Assembly (NCBI RefSeq): GCF_014197535.1
Contig: NZ_JACIFV010000036.1
Coordinates: forward strand, 1 to 44,678
Length of the DNA stretch: 44,678 nt
Source: Rhizobium aethiopicum
GTDB taxonomy: Bacteria > Pseudomonadota > Alphaproteobacteria > Rhizobiales > Rhizobiaceae
Direction of reading: 5' to 3'
Below, piece by piece: positions 31,086-38,645 of this stretch. How positions within the stretch are numbered: the first letter of the stretch is position 1; each line of letters opens with the position of its first letter. The position numbers and the translations under genes are program-made. The notes under the pieces are model-generated. The model was not told where the DNA came from, did no database searches, and saw only the letters and a list, made by a program, of their open reading frames with translations.

Positions 31086-31484
31086 TTACGCCGCGCAGGC
31101 CTCGCACAAGCCGCGGATCTCGATCGTGGTCTTCTCGGGCTTGAACTTTTGCCCGCGCACCCAGCCCATCAGCCGGTGGTCGACCTCGTGGTCGTGGAAT
31201 TCCATCACCTGGCCGCAGCTTTCGCAGATGGCGAAAGCGACGATGCCGTGGCTGTGGCAATTGTCGCCGGGATGGGCGCAGGCAACGAAGGAATTGATGC
31301 TTTCGAGCCGGTGCACGACGCCATATTCGAGAAGCTTCTCCAGCGCCCGGTAGACCTGCAGCGGCGCGCGAAAACCATGGTCGCGCAGCTTGTCGAGGAT
31401 GGTATAGGCGCTGAGCGGCCCCTCGGCCTTTTCAAGCACCTCGAAGACCAGCGACTGGTTCTTGGTGAGCTGCGGTGTTGTCAT
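31086..31484 (-). CDS. zur: Zinc uptake regulator Zur (Fur family)
   Basis: The 132-residue protein has a Fur-family winged helix with SAYTILDKLRDHGFRAPLQV and YRALEKLLEYGVVHRLES. The two CxxC pairs of the structural zinc site are CESCGQ and a C-terminal CEACAA. Regulatory-site His/Cys lie in ACAHPGDNCHSHGIVAF and EFHDHEVDH. With zinc bound it should repress zinc uptake genes. ATG 31484 overlaps the end of znuB by 4 nt, so zur is the third gene of a znuC-znuB-zur operon. Three Zur boxes lie at 33272-33306 and 34494-34506, so it represses its own operon, znuA and the COG0523 gene. Confidence 0.93.
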   Translation of the reverse strand: MTTPQLTKNQSLVFEVLEKAEGPLSAYTILDKLRDHGFRAPLQVYRALEKLLEYGVVHRLESINSFVACAHPGDNCHSHGIVAFAICESCGQVMEFHDHEVDHRLMGWVRGQKFKPEKTTIEIRGLCEACAA

Positions 31485-32293
31485 GAGCCTTGTCCTTGCG
31501 CGAGCGCGCGGCGCCTGACGGGAAGCAGGCTGAGAATGAAGAGGATCAGCGCCGCGACCACGATCGAAGGACCAGACGGCGTGTCGTAGGTCAGCGAGCC
31601 GAACAGCCCGCCGACGACGGCGGCCGCTCCGATCAGCGAGGCAAGCACCGCCATGATCTCCGGCGTGACCGAGAAGCGCCGTGCGGCGGCCGCCGGAATG
31701 ATCAGCAGCGAGGTGATCAGCATGATGCCGACGATCTTCATGGCAATCGCGATGACCACTGCCATCAGCAGCATGAAGAACAGCCGCGCCCGCTCGGGGC
31801 TCAGCCCCTCGGCCTCGGCCAGCTCGGCATTGACGGTGGCAGCCAAGAGCGGGCGCCACAGCCAGGCGATCGCCGCCAGCACGAACAGCCCGCCGCCCCA
31901 GATCAGCGCAATATCGGTGGTGGACACGGCGAGGATATCGCCGAACAGGAAGGCGATGAGGTCGATCCTGACCCAGCTCATGAAGGCGACCATGACGAGG
32001 CCGATCGCCAGTGTCGCATGCGAGAGGATGCCGAGCAGCGCATCGGCCGACAGCGCCTGGCGCTTCTGCAGGAAGAGCAGCAGCACCGAGACGAGCGCGG
32101 CGACGGCGAAGACCGCCAGCGTCAGGTTGAGTTCGAAGAGCAGCGACAATGCGACGCCGAGCAGCGCCGAATGGGCGATCGTATCGCCGAAATAGGCCAT
32201 GCGCCGCCAGATGATGAAGCAGCCGAGCGGCCCGGTCGTCAGCGCCAGCCCGACGCCGGCAAGGATCGCGCGCACGAAGAAATCGTCAAGCAT
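31481..32293 (-). CDS. znuB: Zinc ABC transporter permease
   Basis: The 270-residue integral membrane protein has seven or eight hydrophobic segments and the ABC-3 family layout. It includes GPLGCFIIWRRMAYFGDTIA with HSALLGVAL near residue 40, the YFGDTIAHS signature of ZnuB/MntB-type permeases. The loop LSADALLGILSHATLAIGLV and the EAAA-like VNAELAEAEGL probably contact the ATPase. ATG 32293 overlaps the end of znuC by 8 nt. It imports Zn2+ with ZnuA and ZnuC. The end overlaps zur by 4 nt, so all three are translated from one message. Confidence 0.92.
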   Translation of the reverse strand: MLDDFFVRAILAGVGLALTTGPLGCFIIWRRMAYFGDTIAHSALLGVALSLLFELNLTLAVFAVAALVSVLLLFLQKRQALSADALLGILSHATLAIGLVMVAFMSWVRIDLIAFLFGDILAVSTTDIALIWGGGLFVLAAIAWLWRPLLAATVNAELAEAEGLSPERARLFFMLLMAVVIAIAMKIVGIMLITSLLIIPAAAARRFSVTPEIMAVLASLIGAAAVVGGLFGSLTYDTPSGPSIVVAALILFILSLLPVRRRALAQGQGS

Positions 32294-33230
32294 GGCGGCC
32301 CTCCCCGCTGCGGGAATGGGCGTGTTCATGAGCATGATCGTGCTCATGATGATCGTCATGGGCGTGCGCATGCCCATGATCCTGGCCATGTGCGTGTTCA
32401 TGCGAATCATGAGCGTGCTCATGCGCGTGATGTCCATCTTCGGGATGGCAATGATCGGTCACTGAGCCGTCCGCATGCAGCACGCGCCCATCCGGCAGGT
32501 GCGTATGATCGTGGTGATGGCTGTAGACGGCGAGCGTCTGGGCCGCCCGGCTGCCGAACAGGCGCACATATTCCGGGCTGCGGCTGACGGCCTCAGGCGT
32601 GCCGCGGCAGCAGACATGGCCGTTGAGGCAGATCACCGTATCGGTCTCGGCCATGACGACATGGAGATCGTGCGAGATCAGCAGGATGCCGCAGCCGCTG
32701 GCATTGCGGATCGATTTGATGAGGTCGTAAAGCGCGATCTCGCCGGAGAAATCCACCCCCTGCACCGGCTCGTCGAGCACCAGCAGGTCGGGCTTGCGGG
32801 CAATGGCGCGGGCCATCAGCGCCCGCTGGAACTCGCCGCCGGAAAGGTGCTGCACCTCGGCGCCGATCATATGGGCGATGCCGGCGGCTTCGAGCGCCGC
32901 CTGCATATCGCGCTCTGGCAGCGGCCCGGTCAGCGTCATCAGCCGGCGCACCGTCAGCGGCAGCGTCCAATCGATCGAAAGCTTCTGCGGGACATAGCCG
33001 ACCTTGAGGCCAGGGAAACGTTCCACCCTGCCCTCATCCGGCTTCAGCACACCGATCGCCGCCTTGGCGCTCGTCGATTTGCCCGAGCCGTTCGGCCCGA
33101 TCAACGTGACGATCTCGCCGCGCGAGACCGAAAATTCGACGCCGCGCACCAGCCAGCGGCCGCCGCGCAGGACACCGACATCTTCGAGCGAAACCAGCCG
33201 TTCGCCCTTGGCATTTGCGGGAGAGAGCAT
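32286..33230 (-). CDS. znuC: Zinc ABC transporter ATPase with His-rich tail
   Basis: The 314-residue protein has Walker A GPNGSGKST, Q-loop near VPQKLS, signature LSGGEFQRALMARAI, Walker B LLVLDEPVQGVD and the His switch SHDLHVVM. It therefore energises the ZnuAB uptake system. The C-terminal 80 residues are an unusual His/Asp-rich extension (HHHDHTHL, then EDGHHAHEHAHDSHEHAHG and HEHDHAHEHAH), likely a zinc-binding reserve. I use ATG 33230, one codon after a TTG at 33233. It heads the znuC-znuB-zur operon and is divergent from znuA, sharing two Zur boxes. Confidence 0.93.
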   Translation of the reverse strand: MLSPANAKGERLVSLEDVGVLRGGRWLVRGVEFSVSRGEIVTLIGPNGSGKSTSAKAAIGVLKPDEGRVERFPGLKVGYVPQKLSIDWTLPLTVRRLMTLTGPLPERDMQAALEAAGIAHMIGAEVQHLSGGEFQRALMARAIARKPDLLVLDEPVQGVDFSGEIALYDLIKSIRNASGCGILLISHDLHVVMAETDTVICLNGHVCCRGTPEAVSRSPEYVRLFGSRAAQTLAVYSHHHDHTHLPDGRVLHADGSVTDHCHPEDGHHAHEHAHDSHEHAHGQDHGHAHAHDDHHEHDHAHEHAHSRSGEGRHA

Positions 33231-33271
33231 CAAATTTTCCGAAAGCGCTGTTGCATCCTGCTATTGCACAC

Positions 33272-33306
33272 GTTATAGCATAACGCAATTGATGTAATAA
33301 CATAAC
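33272..33306. promoter_or_regulatory. Two Zur boxes between znuC and znuA
   Basis: GTTATAGCATAAC (33272-33284) and GTAATAACATAAC (33294-33306) are 22 bp apart. They match a GTNATNNNATAAC pattern, typical of rhizobial Zur sites, and serve both divergent promoters. Confidence 0.85.
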
Positions 33307-33328
33307 ACTTGCAATTCAAGCGGAGCAT

Positions 33329-34414
33329 ATGATGAAACGCGCCTTGGGGCCTGCCCTGCACAGCCTGGCCCTCAGAATTCCGGCTACCCTCGCCATCCCG
33401 GCCTTTGCGATCCCTGCGTTGCTCCTTGCCGGCACGATGCAGGCAGCCGATGCGCCCGTCGTCGTCACCTCGATCAAGCCGATCCATTCGCTGGTTGCGG
33501 CGATCATGCAGGGCGTCGGCGAGCCGGAACTGATCGTCGATGGCGCCTCCTCTCCGCACACCTACAGCATGAAGCCTTCGAACGCGCGGTCGCTGCAGGA
33601 GGCCAAGGTCATCTTCTGGGTCGGCCCGAACCTGGAGGCTTTTCTGGAAAAGCCGCTCGAGGCTCTGGGCTCGAACGCCAGTGTCGTCGAACTCGACCAT
33701 GCGCCTGGTTTGACCGCGCTGCCCTTCCGCGAAGGCGGCGCCTTCGAGGCACATGACGACGGAGACCATGAAAGCGCCCCCGAGCATGCGGATGCCGCCG
33801 GAGATGACCATGATCACGATCATGCGGCTGAGCCCGGACATGACAGTGACCAAGCGCATCACGATGATCATGAAGAACATGAGCACGGGCATGGCGCCTT
33901 CGACACGCACCTCTGGCTCGACCCGATGAATGCGAAAGCGATGGCCACCGTCATCACCACCACGCTGGTCGCCGCCGATCCCGCCAATGCGCTGACCTAT
34001 CAGGCCAATGCCAAGGGGCTTGATGACAAGCTGACGGCGCTGGACAACGAGATCGCCGCCACCGTCGCCCCCGTCAAGGACAAGCCCTTCGTCGTCTTCC
34101 ACGACGCCTACCAATATTTCGAGCACCGTTACGGCATCCGCGTCGCCGGCTCGATCACCGTCAGCCCGGAAACCATTCCCGGCGCCGAGCGCGTCTCGGA
34201 AATCCACCGCAAGGTCGGCGAACTCGGCGCAACCTGCGTCTTTGCCGAACCGCAATTCGAGCCGCGCCTCGTCAAGGTCGTCATCGAGGGCACGAGCGCC
34301 AAATCAGGCGTGCTCGACCCGGAAGCGGCAACGCTCAAGGCCGGCCCAGATCTCTACTTCACCCTCATGCGCGGCATTGCCGATAGCATGAAGGCTTGCC
34401 TTTCCAGCGCATGA
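33329..34414 (+). CDS. znuA: Zinc ABC transporter periplasmic binding protein
   Basis: The 361-residue protein has a signal peptide of about 40 residues ending ATMQAADA-like. The ZnuA ligands are in VVTSIKPIHSLVAAIM (His), APHTYSMKP-type ASSPHTYSMKPSNARSL (His) and HLWLDPMNAKAM (His), with the Asp in the C-terminal half. A His/Asp/Glu-rich loop at about residues 145-195 (HDDGDHESAPEHADAAGDD, then HDHDHAAEPGHDSDQAHHDD) is the expected ZnuA metal loop. ATG 33329 has CGGAG 3 nt upstream; the next codon is also ATG. It is divergent from znuC and Zur-regulated. A terminator follows at 34453-34480. Confidence 0.93.
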   Translation: MMKRALGPALHSLALRIPATLAIPAFAIPALLLAGTMQAADAPVVVTSIKPIHSLVAAIMQGVGEPELIVDGASSPHTYSMKPSNARSLQEAKVIFWVGPNLEAFLEKPLEALGSNASVVELDHAPGLTALPFREGGAFEAHDDGDHESAPEHADAAGDDHDHDHAAEPGHDSDQAHHDDHEEHEHGHGAFDTHLWLDPMNAKAMATVITTTLVAADPANALTYQANAKGLDDKLTALDNEIAATVAPVKDKPFVVFHDAYQYFEHRYGIRVAGSITVSPETIPGAERVSEIHRKVGELGATCVFAEPQFEPRLVKVVIEGTSAKSGVLDPEAATLKAGPDLYFTLMRGIADSMKACLSSA

Positions 34415-34452
34415 GATTCATGCGACGCCCTGGAAAGAGCTGAGGCGGAAAG

Positions 34453-34480
34453 AGGCGGATGACCCCGTTCCGCCTTTTTT
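34453..34480 (+). terminator. Rho-independent terminator after znuA
   Basis: Stem AGGCGG-atgaccccgtt-CCGCCT with six T (34475-34480). It is 38 bp after the znuA stop and separates it from the Zur-boxed COG0523 gene. Confidence 0.8.
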
Positions 34481-34493
34481 CGGCATCAATTAT

Positions 34494-34506
34494 GTAATGA
34501 TATAAC
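34494..34506. promoter_or_regulatory. Zur box upstream of COG0523 GTPase
   Basis: GTAATGATATAAC matches the two boxes between znuC and znuA (GTNATNNNATAAC). It is 22 bp from the start codon. Confidence 0.8.
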
Positions 34507-34527
34507 ATATATATCAATGAGGTTTCC

Positions 34528-35733
34528 ATGGACAACAGACTTCCGGTCACGGTGCTCTCCGGCTTTCTCGGCGCCGGCAAGACGACGTTGCTCAACCATG
34601 TGCTCGCCAATCGCGAGGGCCTGCGCGTCGCCGTCATCGTCAACGACATGAGCGAGGTGAACATCGACGCCAGCCTCGTGCGCGATGGCGGCGCCAATCT
34701 CTCCCGCACCGAGGAACAGCTGGTCGAGATGACCAATGGCTGCATCTGCTGCACGCTGCGCGACGACCTGTTGAAGGAGGTGCGCGCTCTCGCTGATCAG
34801 GGCCGCTTCGATTACCTGCTGATCGAATCCACAGGCATCGCCGAGCCCCTGCCCGTCGCCACCACCTTCGAATTCCGCGACGAGAATGGCCAGAGCCTTT
34901 CCGACGTCGCAAAGCTCGATACGATGGTGACCGTCGTCGATGCGGCCAATCTGCTGGCCGACTATGCCTCGGCCGATTTCCTCGCCGACCGCGGCGAGAC
35001 CGCAGGTGACGGCGACAACAGGACGATCGTCGACCTGCTGGTCGAACAGATCGAGTTCGCCGATGTCGTGGTGCTGAACAAGATCGGCACGGCAAGCGAG
35101 GAACAGCGCGACGCCGCGCGCAAGATCATCGTCGGCCTCAATCCGGATGCGAAGCTGATCGAGGCCGATTTCGGCGAGGTGCCGCTCGCGGAAGTGCTCG
35201 GCACCGGCCGTTTCGACATCGGGAGGGCCGAGACCCACCCGCTCTGGTACAAGGAGCTGCACGGCTTCAGGGATCACGTGCCGGAGACCGAGGAATACGG
35301 CATTCGCTCCTTCGTCTATCGCGAGAAACGGCCCTTCCATCCGGCAAAATTGCAGGCTTTTCTCGATCGGACATGGCCGGGCGTGGTGCGCACCAAGGGC
35401 TTCTTCTGGCTGGCGACCCGACCGCACCATGTCGGCGAGATCAGTCGGGCCGGCGCGATCGTGCGCACCGGCAAGATGGGCCTGTGGTGGGCTTCCGTGT
35501 CGCGCGAACAATGGCCCGACGCGCCCGGTTTCCTCAGCGCCATCGGCCCCTATCTCGACCCCGTCTGGGGCGACCGCCGCCAGGAAATCGTCTTCATCGG
35601 CGCCGACCCGATGGACGAGGCCTGGATCAGGAGCGAACTCGACGCCTGTCTGGTGCAAAGCGATGCCTTCGCGCCCAAACGCTGGCGCAACCTGCCCGAC
35701 CCCTTCGCCAGCTGGAGCCGGCGGGCGGCATGA
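34528..35733 (+). CDS. COG0523/CobW-family GTPase (zinc-type)
   Basis: The 401-residue protein has Walker A GFLGAGKTTLL, switch-like VNDMSEVNIDASLV and the metal-binding CxCC motif in NGCICCTLRDDLL. ESTGIAEPLPVA and the guanine NKIG near residue 190 follow. The C-terminal CobW_C domain starts at about 260. Zur-controlled COG0523 proteins (ZigA/YciC type) deliver zinc to client proteins under starvation (family knowledge). The Zur box at 34494-34506 supports this role over a cobalamin role. ATG 34528 lies in a short UTR. The stop overlaps a small CxCxxC frame by 4 nt. Confidence 0.92.
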   Translation: MDNRLPVTVLSGFLGAGKTTLLNHVLANREGLRVAVIVNDMSEVNIDASLVRDGGANLSRTEEQLVEMTNGCICCTLRDDLLKEVRALADQGRFDYLLIESTGIAEPLPVATTFEFRDENGQSLSDVAKLDTMVTVVDAANLLADYASADFLADRGETAGDGDNRTIVDLLVEQIEFADVVVLNKIGTASEEQRDAARKIIVGLNPDAKLIEADFGEVPLAEVLGTGRFDIGRAETHPLWYKELHGFRDHVPETEEYGIRSFVYREKRPFHPAKLQAFLDRTWPGVVRTKGFFWLATRPHHVGEISRAGAIVRTGKMGLWWASVSREQWPDAPGFLSAIGPYLDPVWGDRRQEIVFIGADPMDEAWIRSELDACLVQSDAFAPKRWRNLPDPFASWSRRAA

Positions 35734-35906
35734 AGGCGACAGCGATCAAACGCTATCGCTGCGTCTGCGAGGAATGCGATCTATTGCCGTCGATCGAGGG
35801 GCTGCATCCGTTAACGCATGACGTTGTCGATGAGACGCCGCGAAAAGCCAAGGGATTGCTCAGGGTCATCGCGGAACAGATAGTGCCGTCGCGCCGGCGG
35901 GGATGA
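35730..35906 (+). CDS. Micro-ORF with CxCxxC motif, coupled to COG0523 gene
   Basis: The 58-residue basic protein starts MKATAIKRYRCVCEECDLLP; the CVCEEC gives three cysteines in a CxCxxC arrangement. It starts at an ATG that overlaps the GTPase TGA (ATGA). The rest is SIEGLHPLTHDVVDETPRKA with a basic tail. The coupled start and cysteine cluster make it plausible, but the short length and a lack of other family marks keep it uncertain. It would be co-expressed with the zinc GTPase under Zur. Confidence 0.45.
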   Translation: MKATAIKRYRCVCEECDLLPSIEGLHPLTHDVVDETPRKAKGLLRVIAEQIVPSRRRG

Positions 35907-35937
35907 TGCGGGACGCATAGACAAAGGTCTGTGTGCT

Positions 35938-36118
35938 TGGCACCCCCTCTGCCTGCCGGGCATCTCCCCCATAAGTGGGGAGATCGACTGGGTGTAACTG
36001 CTTCCCCAAATAATTAACGTGGCGGTCGACGAAACCGTAGATGGGCAGGAAGGTCAAGCCTGTTGCCAATCTCCCCCTTGTGGGGAGATGCCCGGCAGGG
36101 CAGAGGGGGGTGTCACAC
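35938..36118. repeat. Intergenic inverted-repeat mosaic element, type 1 copy C (RIME-like)
   Basis: Left 'caccccctctgcctgccggg' with 'catctcccccataagtgggg' and right 'cccttgtggggagatgccc' with 'ggcagggcagaggggggtg' are complementary. Same layout as 3353-3536 and 12729-12912. Confidence 0.75.
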
Positions 36119-36194
36119 GGCGTGCCCTTTCCTCTCCCCCGCACCTTCCCAAAGACCGGAAAGGGCGGCCTCCGCCGCCCTCATCCACTCCCAA

Positions 36195-36514
36195 TCAGCG
36201 TCCGACGATAATGCTGGAGATCACCCCGCTGGTAACGCCGAGCAGCAGGAAGTCGTTGTCGGCGCGGAACCAGCGATAGCCGCGGGGCGGAGGCGGCAGG
36301 CGGTAGCGGCGGTAGTCGTTGATGTCGTGAAAATGGCGGCGCTCGCGGGCATTGACACGATATCCCTTCTTCCAATGCGGCCGCACGACCGTCTTCTTGA
36401 CGATCACCTTCTTCTGGACGACGACAGGCGGGCGGCGAAAATCATCCGCGCTGGCTTGGGAGGCGACGATCGGCGAGAGGGAAGCGGAAAGAAGGCTGCG
36501 AAGAGCTTTTTCAT
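36195..36514 (-). CDS. RcnB-family periplasmic protein with start-proximal frameshift
   Basis: The conserved frame ends in INDYRRYRLPPPPRGYRWFR and DNDFLLLGVTSGVISSI, the RcnB domain. A signal peptide SLLSASLSPIVASQASA-type precedes it. In that frame there is no nearby ATG. The only good start is the ATG at 36514 with AGGA 7 nt upstream. It is followed by five A, which puts it one base out of frame. Six A would give MKKALRSLLSASLSPIVAS in frame. So a single A is missing in a homopolymer: a pseudogene, slippage site or sequence error. The only in-frame alternative is a TTG at 36545. RcnB members affect nickel/cobalt balance; many are of unknown role. Confidence 0.65.
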
Positions 36515-36836
36515 GTGGGGTTCCTCGTGTCGGGCACAGGAGCAAACCAGGTCCGAAAAGATGAACCGAAACTGAAACTTAAATTAAACTTTCGTAATCG
36601 AATCCAATGCCTGCGGGGTGGGTCTCGTATTTTAGATTAATCTTATATATCCCGGTGAATAGCCGCTTTTCCCGACACGACGCAATCGACGCATAGTCCG
36701 GAAGATCGGATTCGATTTTCTGCAGAATTGGGCGCAGATTCAAACGACGGAGCGTTGCTCCGCGCTTTCGATCGAGCGCCGGGCCGTTGGACCCGCCGCA
36801 TGGGATCGCCCGACTTAAGAGATGATGGAGGAAATC

Positions 36837-37220
36837 ATGCCCGGCATCAGCATGCGTTATATCGTCGACGACGTCGACGCCGCGTTGGAATTCTACACGC
36901 GGCATCTCGGCTTCTCGGTCGCGCTTCACCCGGCCCCGAGCTTCGCCATTCTGACGAGGGACGGTTTTCGTCTGCTCGTCAGCGGCACGACCGGACCGGG
37001 CGGCGCCTCCCAGGCAATGCTCGACGGACGAAAGCCGGAGCCCGGCGGATGGAACCGCATCCAGATCGAAGTCGCCGACCTCGAAGCCGAAGTCACCAAG
37101 CTGCGCCGGGCGGGCGCGCATTTTCGCAACGACATAGTCCAGGGCATCGGTGGCAAGCAGATCCTGCTGGAAGACCCGGCCGGAAACCCTGTCGAGCTCT
37201 TCGAAGCGCCGAAGCGATAA
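36837..37220 (+). CDS. VOC-family protein (glyoxalase/extradiol fold)
   Basis: The 127-residue single-domain VOC protein has the starting strand SMRYIVDDVDAALEFYTRHL. Its second half carries WNRIQIEVADLEAEVTKLRR, GIGGKQILLEDPAGNPVELF (Glu ligand near the end) and EAPKR. One domain would dimerise to form the active site. The substrate is unknown; relatives include glyoxalase I-like and antibiotic-resistance proteins. ATG 36837 has GGAGG at 5 nt, better than the earlier 36822 start. It is 93 bp before the CorC-like gene on the same strand. The 322 bp upstream, past the RcnB gene, show no gene. Confidence 0.85.
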   Translation: MPGISMRYIVDDVDAALEFYTRHLGFSVALHPAPSFAILTRDGFRLLVSGTTGPGGASQAMLDGRKPEPGGWNRIQIEVADLEAEVTKLRRAGAHFRNDIVQGIGGKQILLEDPAGNPVELFEAPKR

Positions 37221-37313
37221 GCGCCGCGGCATCGCAAGAATGGCGGCCGCGCCTTGCCAGCTCTGCGCGAGCGTGTAGTTTCGGACTCGCATCAATTCAG
37301 GGGTAAGCAAAAT

Positions 37314-38645
37314 ATGTCCGAATCCGCGGGCGGGCTCTTCGACTTTGTCGGGATACTAGCCGTGTTCTTTCTCGTCGCTGCCAATGGCTTCTTCGTCGCC
37401 GCCGAATTCGCACTAGTTTCGATGAGGCGCAGCCGTGTTGCCGAGCTTGTCGCGGCCGGTCGCATGAATGCCTCCGCGCTCCAGCGCGCCATCGACAATC
37501 TCGACGCCAATCTCGCCGCCACCCAGCTCGGCATCACCATCTCGTCGCTGGCTCTGGGCTGGGTTGGCGAGCCGGCGCTCGCCCATCTGATCGAACCGTT
37601 GCTCTCCTGGCTGCCTGAGCCATGGGTAACGACCGGCGCCCATACCATCGCCATCGTCATCGCCTTCGTCATCATCACGGCGCTGCATATCGTGCTCGGC
37701 GAGCTCGCGCCTAAAAGCCTGGCGCTGCAGCGCAGCGAGGCTACCTCGCTTGCGGTCGTGCGCCCCCTCGGCCTTTTCTTGCTATTGTTCAAGCCGGCGA
37801 TCTTCACCTTGAACGGTATGGGCAACCTTGTGCTGCGGGCGGTCGGCCTGCGCGCCGGAACCGGCGAATCCTCGTTCCACTCGCCCCAGGAGTTGAAGTT
37901 GCTGGTCGCCGAGAGCCAGGAGGCGGGTCTTCTGAACCAGGTGCAGCAACAGCTCGTCGAACGGGTATTCAATATCGGCGACCGGCCGATCTCCGACATC
38001 ATGACCCCGCGTCTCGACATCGAATGGTTCGATGCCGACGACAGCGAGGCGGAGATTCTGAAGACGATCCGAGAATGCAGCCATGAACAGTTGCTGGTCG
38101 CCCGCGGCTCGATCGACGAGCCGATCGGTATGGTGCTGAAGAAGGATCTTCTCGATCAGGTCCTCGACGGCGGCAAGGTCAGGCCGCTGGAGGTGATCAA
38201 GCAGCCCCTGGTGCTGCATGAGGGTAGCAAGGTCGTGCGCGTCATCGACAGCTTCAAGGCGTCGCCCGTGCGCCTTGCCATCGTCGTCGACGAATATGGC
38301 AGTCTCGAGGGCATCGTCACCCAGACAGACCTGCTCGAAGCCATCGCCGGCGATCTGCCGGGCGCCGACGAGGAGCCCGACATCGTCGTACGTGAAGACG
38401 GTTCGCTGCTGATCGACGCGATGATGCCGGCCTTCGACGCCTTCGAACGGCTGGGCCTCAAGGATCGCCCCGACGCCGATTTCCATACGCTGGCGGGCTT
38501 CGCGCTGCATCAGCTTCAGCATATCCCGGAAGCCGGTGAAACCTTCCTCTTCGAAGACTGGCGCTTCGAGGTGCTCGACATGGACGGCATGCGCATCGAC
38601 AAGATGCTCGCGACCCGCATTCCCGCCGAGGGAGCAGAGGCCTGA
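37314..38645 (+). CDS. HlyC/CorC-family CNNM-CBS membrane protein
   Basis: The 443-residue protein has a DUF21/CNNM membrane domain (about residues 8-195) with FLVAANGFFVAAEFALVSMR, QLGITISSLALGWVGEPALA and IITALHIVLGELAPKSLALQ. A CBS pair (about 215-340) includes IMTPRLDIEWF and VRLAIVVDEYGSLEGIVTQT. The C-terminal CorC/HlyC domain has FHTLAGFALHQLQHIPEAGE. The family exports or regulates Mg2+/Co2+; the 'haemolysin' name is historic. ATG 37314 gives the usual N-terminus; AGGGG lies about 12 nt upstream. It converges with chrA, whose stop follows it directly. Confidence 0.9.
   Translation: MSESAGGLFDFVGILAVFFLVAANGFFVAAEFALVSMRRSRVAELVAAGRMNASALQRAIDNLDANLAATQLGITISSLALGWVGEPALAHLIEPLLSWLPEPWVTTGAHTIAIVIAFVIITALHIVLGELAPKSLALQRSEATSLAVVRPLGLFLLLFKPAIFTLNGMGNLVLRAVGLRAGTGESSFHSPQELKLLVAESQEAGLLNQVQQQLVERVFNIGDRPISDIMTPRLDIEWFDADDSEAEILKTIRECSHEQLLVARGSIDEPIGMVLKKDLLDQVLDGGKVRPLEVIKQPLVLHEGSKVVRVIDSFKASPVRLAIVVDEYGSLEGIVTQTDLLEAIAGDLPGADEEPDIVVREDGSLLIDAMMPAFDAFERLGLKDRPDADFHTLAGFALHQLQHIPEAGETFLFEDWRFEVLDMDGMRIDKMLATRIPAEGAEA

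Noticed and set aside
31490..32587. Forward frame rich in Asp/Glu/Arg across znuB and the znuC tail
   Set aside because: It is the complement of well-supported znuB and znuC and has no family match.
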